From: Clavelina lepadiformis | Lineage: Eukaryota > Chordata > Ascidiacea > Aplousobranchia > Clavelinidae | DNA: 64,000 bases | Direction: 5' to 3' | NCBI RefSeq assembly: GCF_947623445.1 | Contig: NC_135240.1 | Coordinates: forward strand, 7,812,001-7,876,000 | Shown here: one piece after another, positions 61,961-64,000 of the stretch | Layout: each line of letters starts with the position of its first letter | Numbering within the stretch: position 1 is the stretch's first letter | Translations under genes and position numbers: made by a program | The notes under the pieces: generated by a model | What the model was told of the DNA's origin: nothing | Database searches by the model: none | Seen by the model: only the letters and a program-made list of their open reading frames with translations

Positions 61961-64000
61961 CTATTAAGCAATGTTAAACGAGTGGGTGGATTTTCTAAAC
62001 AAAACTGTATTTACTGATATAGCCTACCGAGGACAGTTTAAAGCTATTAAGCAGTAATTTACAAGTAAAACACGTTTGTTACTTCGTTTCCATATGACGT
62101 AATGCATTTTGTTGAAAAAATTACTTGAAATAGTTACGCCATAAACAGTTTAATCAATATACGTAAACAACTTTTAGGAGAAACGTATCTATGTTCGTGA
62201 AACAAGTGTTTGTTTTATGTTTCGTAAAATTATTTGGTTCTAGGATTGTAGCCTATAATTTAACCCGTGAGTCGATTCGACCGACAATAATTACAAAGAC
62301 ATTTCTTAAGGTAGTAATGTAGAGCTTAATGACCAGTTAAGAAAGGTTAACATCTATCTACTCATTTTTGTTTTTTTGAAATTTGTCAAGAAATTTTCGA
62401 AGTGGTAACAGTAACAGTTTTACAACCGTATTCTTTGCTGCCACCATACGTGCTTAAAATCTTGTGATTTTTCGCTTTTATGGCAGAGTTTACAAATCTC
62501 GCAAGTTATGCTGTAAACACAAATTTAAAAAAAAAACTGGTGTCAATTTGTTTAAGACCAAATATGGTACGACGTGTAGCTTGAGTTGTCAGTTTTATAC
62601 GTCTCACCATCACCTTGAGATGATAAACTTGGACCAAGTAGGGTTACGTAGTGCACTTAAGTTTTTTTTTGATTTTTGTTTTATCTGTTTTTTTTACTAA
62701 CCTTTTGTCAATTGTTCGAAAATTAAAGTAGCTTATAACACACACACACTGATGAAAAATTTTCATGTTATTTACTACAAAGTAGGTACCGAAAAAATAA
62801 CTAAGATAGTTTCAATATTTTCTTGATCAAGACCACGTTTTGGTTAAATTTAAGAAGTTCATTATACTTGTTGTATTTGTGATAATATTGTGTACGACAT
62901 AGAATTCTCGTCTAGCGAATCAGCGAAGCATAACACTGCGTGACGTAGTCGATTGCTTCGTACTTACTGTGTGTGCATTTTGATTTATTCAGTCTTTTTG
63001 GCTATTACGTTCAACGCCGCAACATGTCTTTATGCTGTTGCTGTAACAATGTTTTATCTTGATGTACTCGTTCAGTGAAGCTTCAATATAACCAGAATAT
63101 ATAGTTGTCATGGTGTACAATTAATTCTAAGATTAAGAAAAGCGAAACAACGACCTGAGACTCATTCACTTCGAGGACGATAAACTATTCAACAGACAAA
63201 CTTTGTAATTGAAGTGGTCGCCCTTACAGGCTAAGGAACGATAAACAATCATTTCATTACATATTTAAGAGTTTTATAATTTTTGTCATCCTTGAGCACA
63301 TATTAAAATGTACTAATGCTTCGATGACTTTTAGATTCCACTTTGTATTCTTCTTAGTTTTAATTTTATTTTATAAGTTTCAGAAAAAATGCACATGGAA
63401 TTTGTATAGGTTAAAAATTATGTAGAGATAGACGCTTAGGCTCCGTAGCAATTGTTATAGCATGTGGAAAACTTCATAAACGGATTTACTGCAAGCTTGA
63501 TTTAAAAAATTATGTTATCTCTGAAACACTGTAAATACGCACCTACAGCTTTCTGCAACTGCAAAGTGTTCCAACGTTTTAGAAAGGGCAACTGGACAAC
63601 CGCACGAATACTACAGCATCAGAACTAAATTGTACAAACGTTTGTCTGCGTATGCAAACTACCGCAGGCCGGGGTTGCTTCATTTTGTCAGAGAGTAGTT
63701 GCATAAAAAAAATATTTTCGTACCGTAATAATAAGAATTCACCTGAAGAATTTGATTATTCTGACGACCTGGTCTTTGCACGACTTGAACTAAACGATCG
63801 CGTCCGATTTGGGAATTGGACGAATTTATATTCGGTTTTCCACAATTTGGCACTATACTTGCGAGAGCTACTAAGCAGGACAAGGTGTTTCTGGGTTTTA
63901 CCCAGTGTTCAACTCACAAGTACTATTGTTTAAAAGAGCCTCCAAGTATCGAACCAGGAGATATAACACGTAGTCGTGTATAGCTTCGTGTTATGAAGTT
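61961..64000. other. Right-flank intergenic; no gene supported
   Basis: AT-rich, no CCP or SMB pattern. A minus-strand frame at 63680-63883 (VPNCGKPNINSSNS) has a weak resemblance to the start of a secreted protease or CCP-like exon and a possible CAG|GTGAAT donor, but has no second supporting exon. The plus frame 62464-62700 is low-complexity. Confidence 0.5.

Noticed and set aside
63680-63883. Minus-strand frame with VPNCGKPN as an exon of a secreted protease or CCP protein
   Set aside because: A single frame with no Met start, an uncertain acceptor and no partner exon inside the window.

Overview
The window is eukaryotic and almost certainly from an invertebrate chordate, most likely an ascidian tunicate of the Ciona type. 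Reasons: AT-rich DNA, short introns (about 100-500 bp) with GTAAGT/GTGAGT donors, secreted extracellular modules (CCP/sushi, somatomedin B, CCN family), and many recent duplications. The species call is inference. Every gene I can support lies on the minus strand; plus-strand open frames over the exons are shadows.

Layout. (1) 1-6.3 kb: the 5' part of a CCN-family (Cyr61/CTGF/NOV-type) gene whose 3' part lies beyond the left edge. (2) 6.3-11 kb: intergenic, with one old LTR-like repeat. (3) 11.4-15.1 kb: CCP-1, signal peptide + 8 CCP + C-terminal somatomedin B (SMB). (4) 17.4-58.1 kb: a tandem array of duplicated CCP genes. It holds a ghost (signal exon fused to a 3' flank), two short genes (CCP-2, CCP-3; 3 CCP each) and five longer ones (CCP-4 to CCP-8; 5, 6, 7, 7 and 8 intact or near-intact CCP). 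The long ones share a module order that I call a-b-c(n)-d-e. (5) 58.5-61.9 kb: CCP-9, again signal peptide + 8 CCP + SMB, so the array is bracketed by two genes of the same design. (6) 62-64 kb: nothing certain.

Gene logic. Each CCP is one exon (usually 177-192 nt) with phase-1 introns on both sides, so modules can be duplicated, lost or skipped without breaking frame. The array shows all of this: c occurs once in CCP-4, twice in CCP-5, three times in CCP-6 and CCP-7, and five times in CCP-8. Two neighbouring c units of CCP-8 are near-identical over 466 bp. CCP-2/3 carry a b/d hybrid exon, CCP-8 has lost half of d, and CCP-4 and CCP-5 carry frameshifts. No transmembrane segment was seen, so the products look secreted. 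Secreted CCP proteins commonly act in complement control, recognition or adhesion; any role here is inference.

Mobile DNA marks the history: a hAT MITE with perfect 8-bp target duplication (empty sites in sister units), two internally deleted hAT elements with terminal arrays of TCGAACGACA-type repeats (one at a unit junction), and several TG...CA LTR-like solo elements that entered after the units had duplicated.
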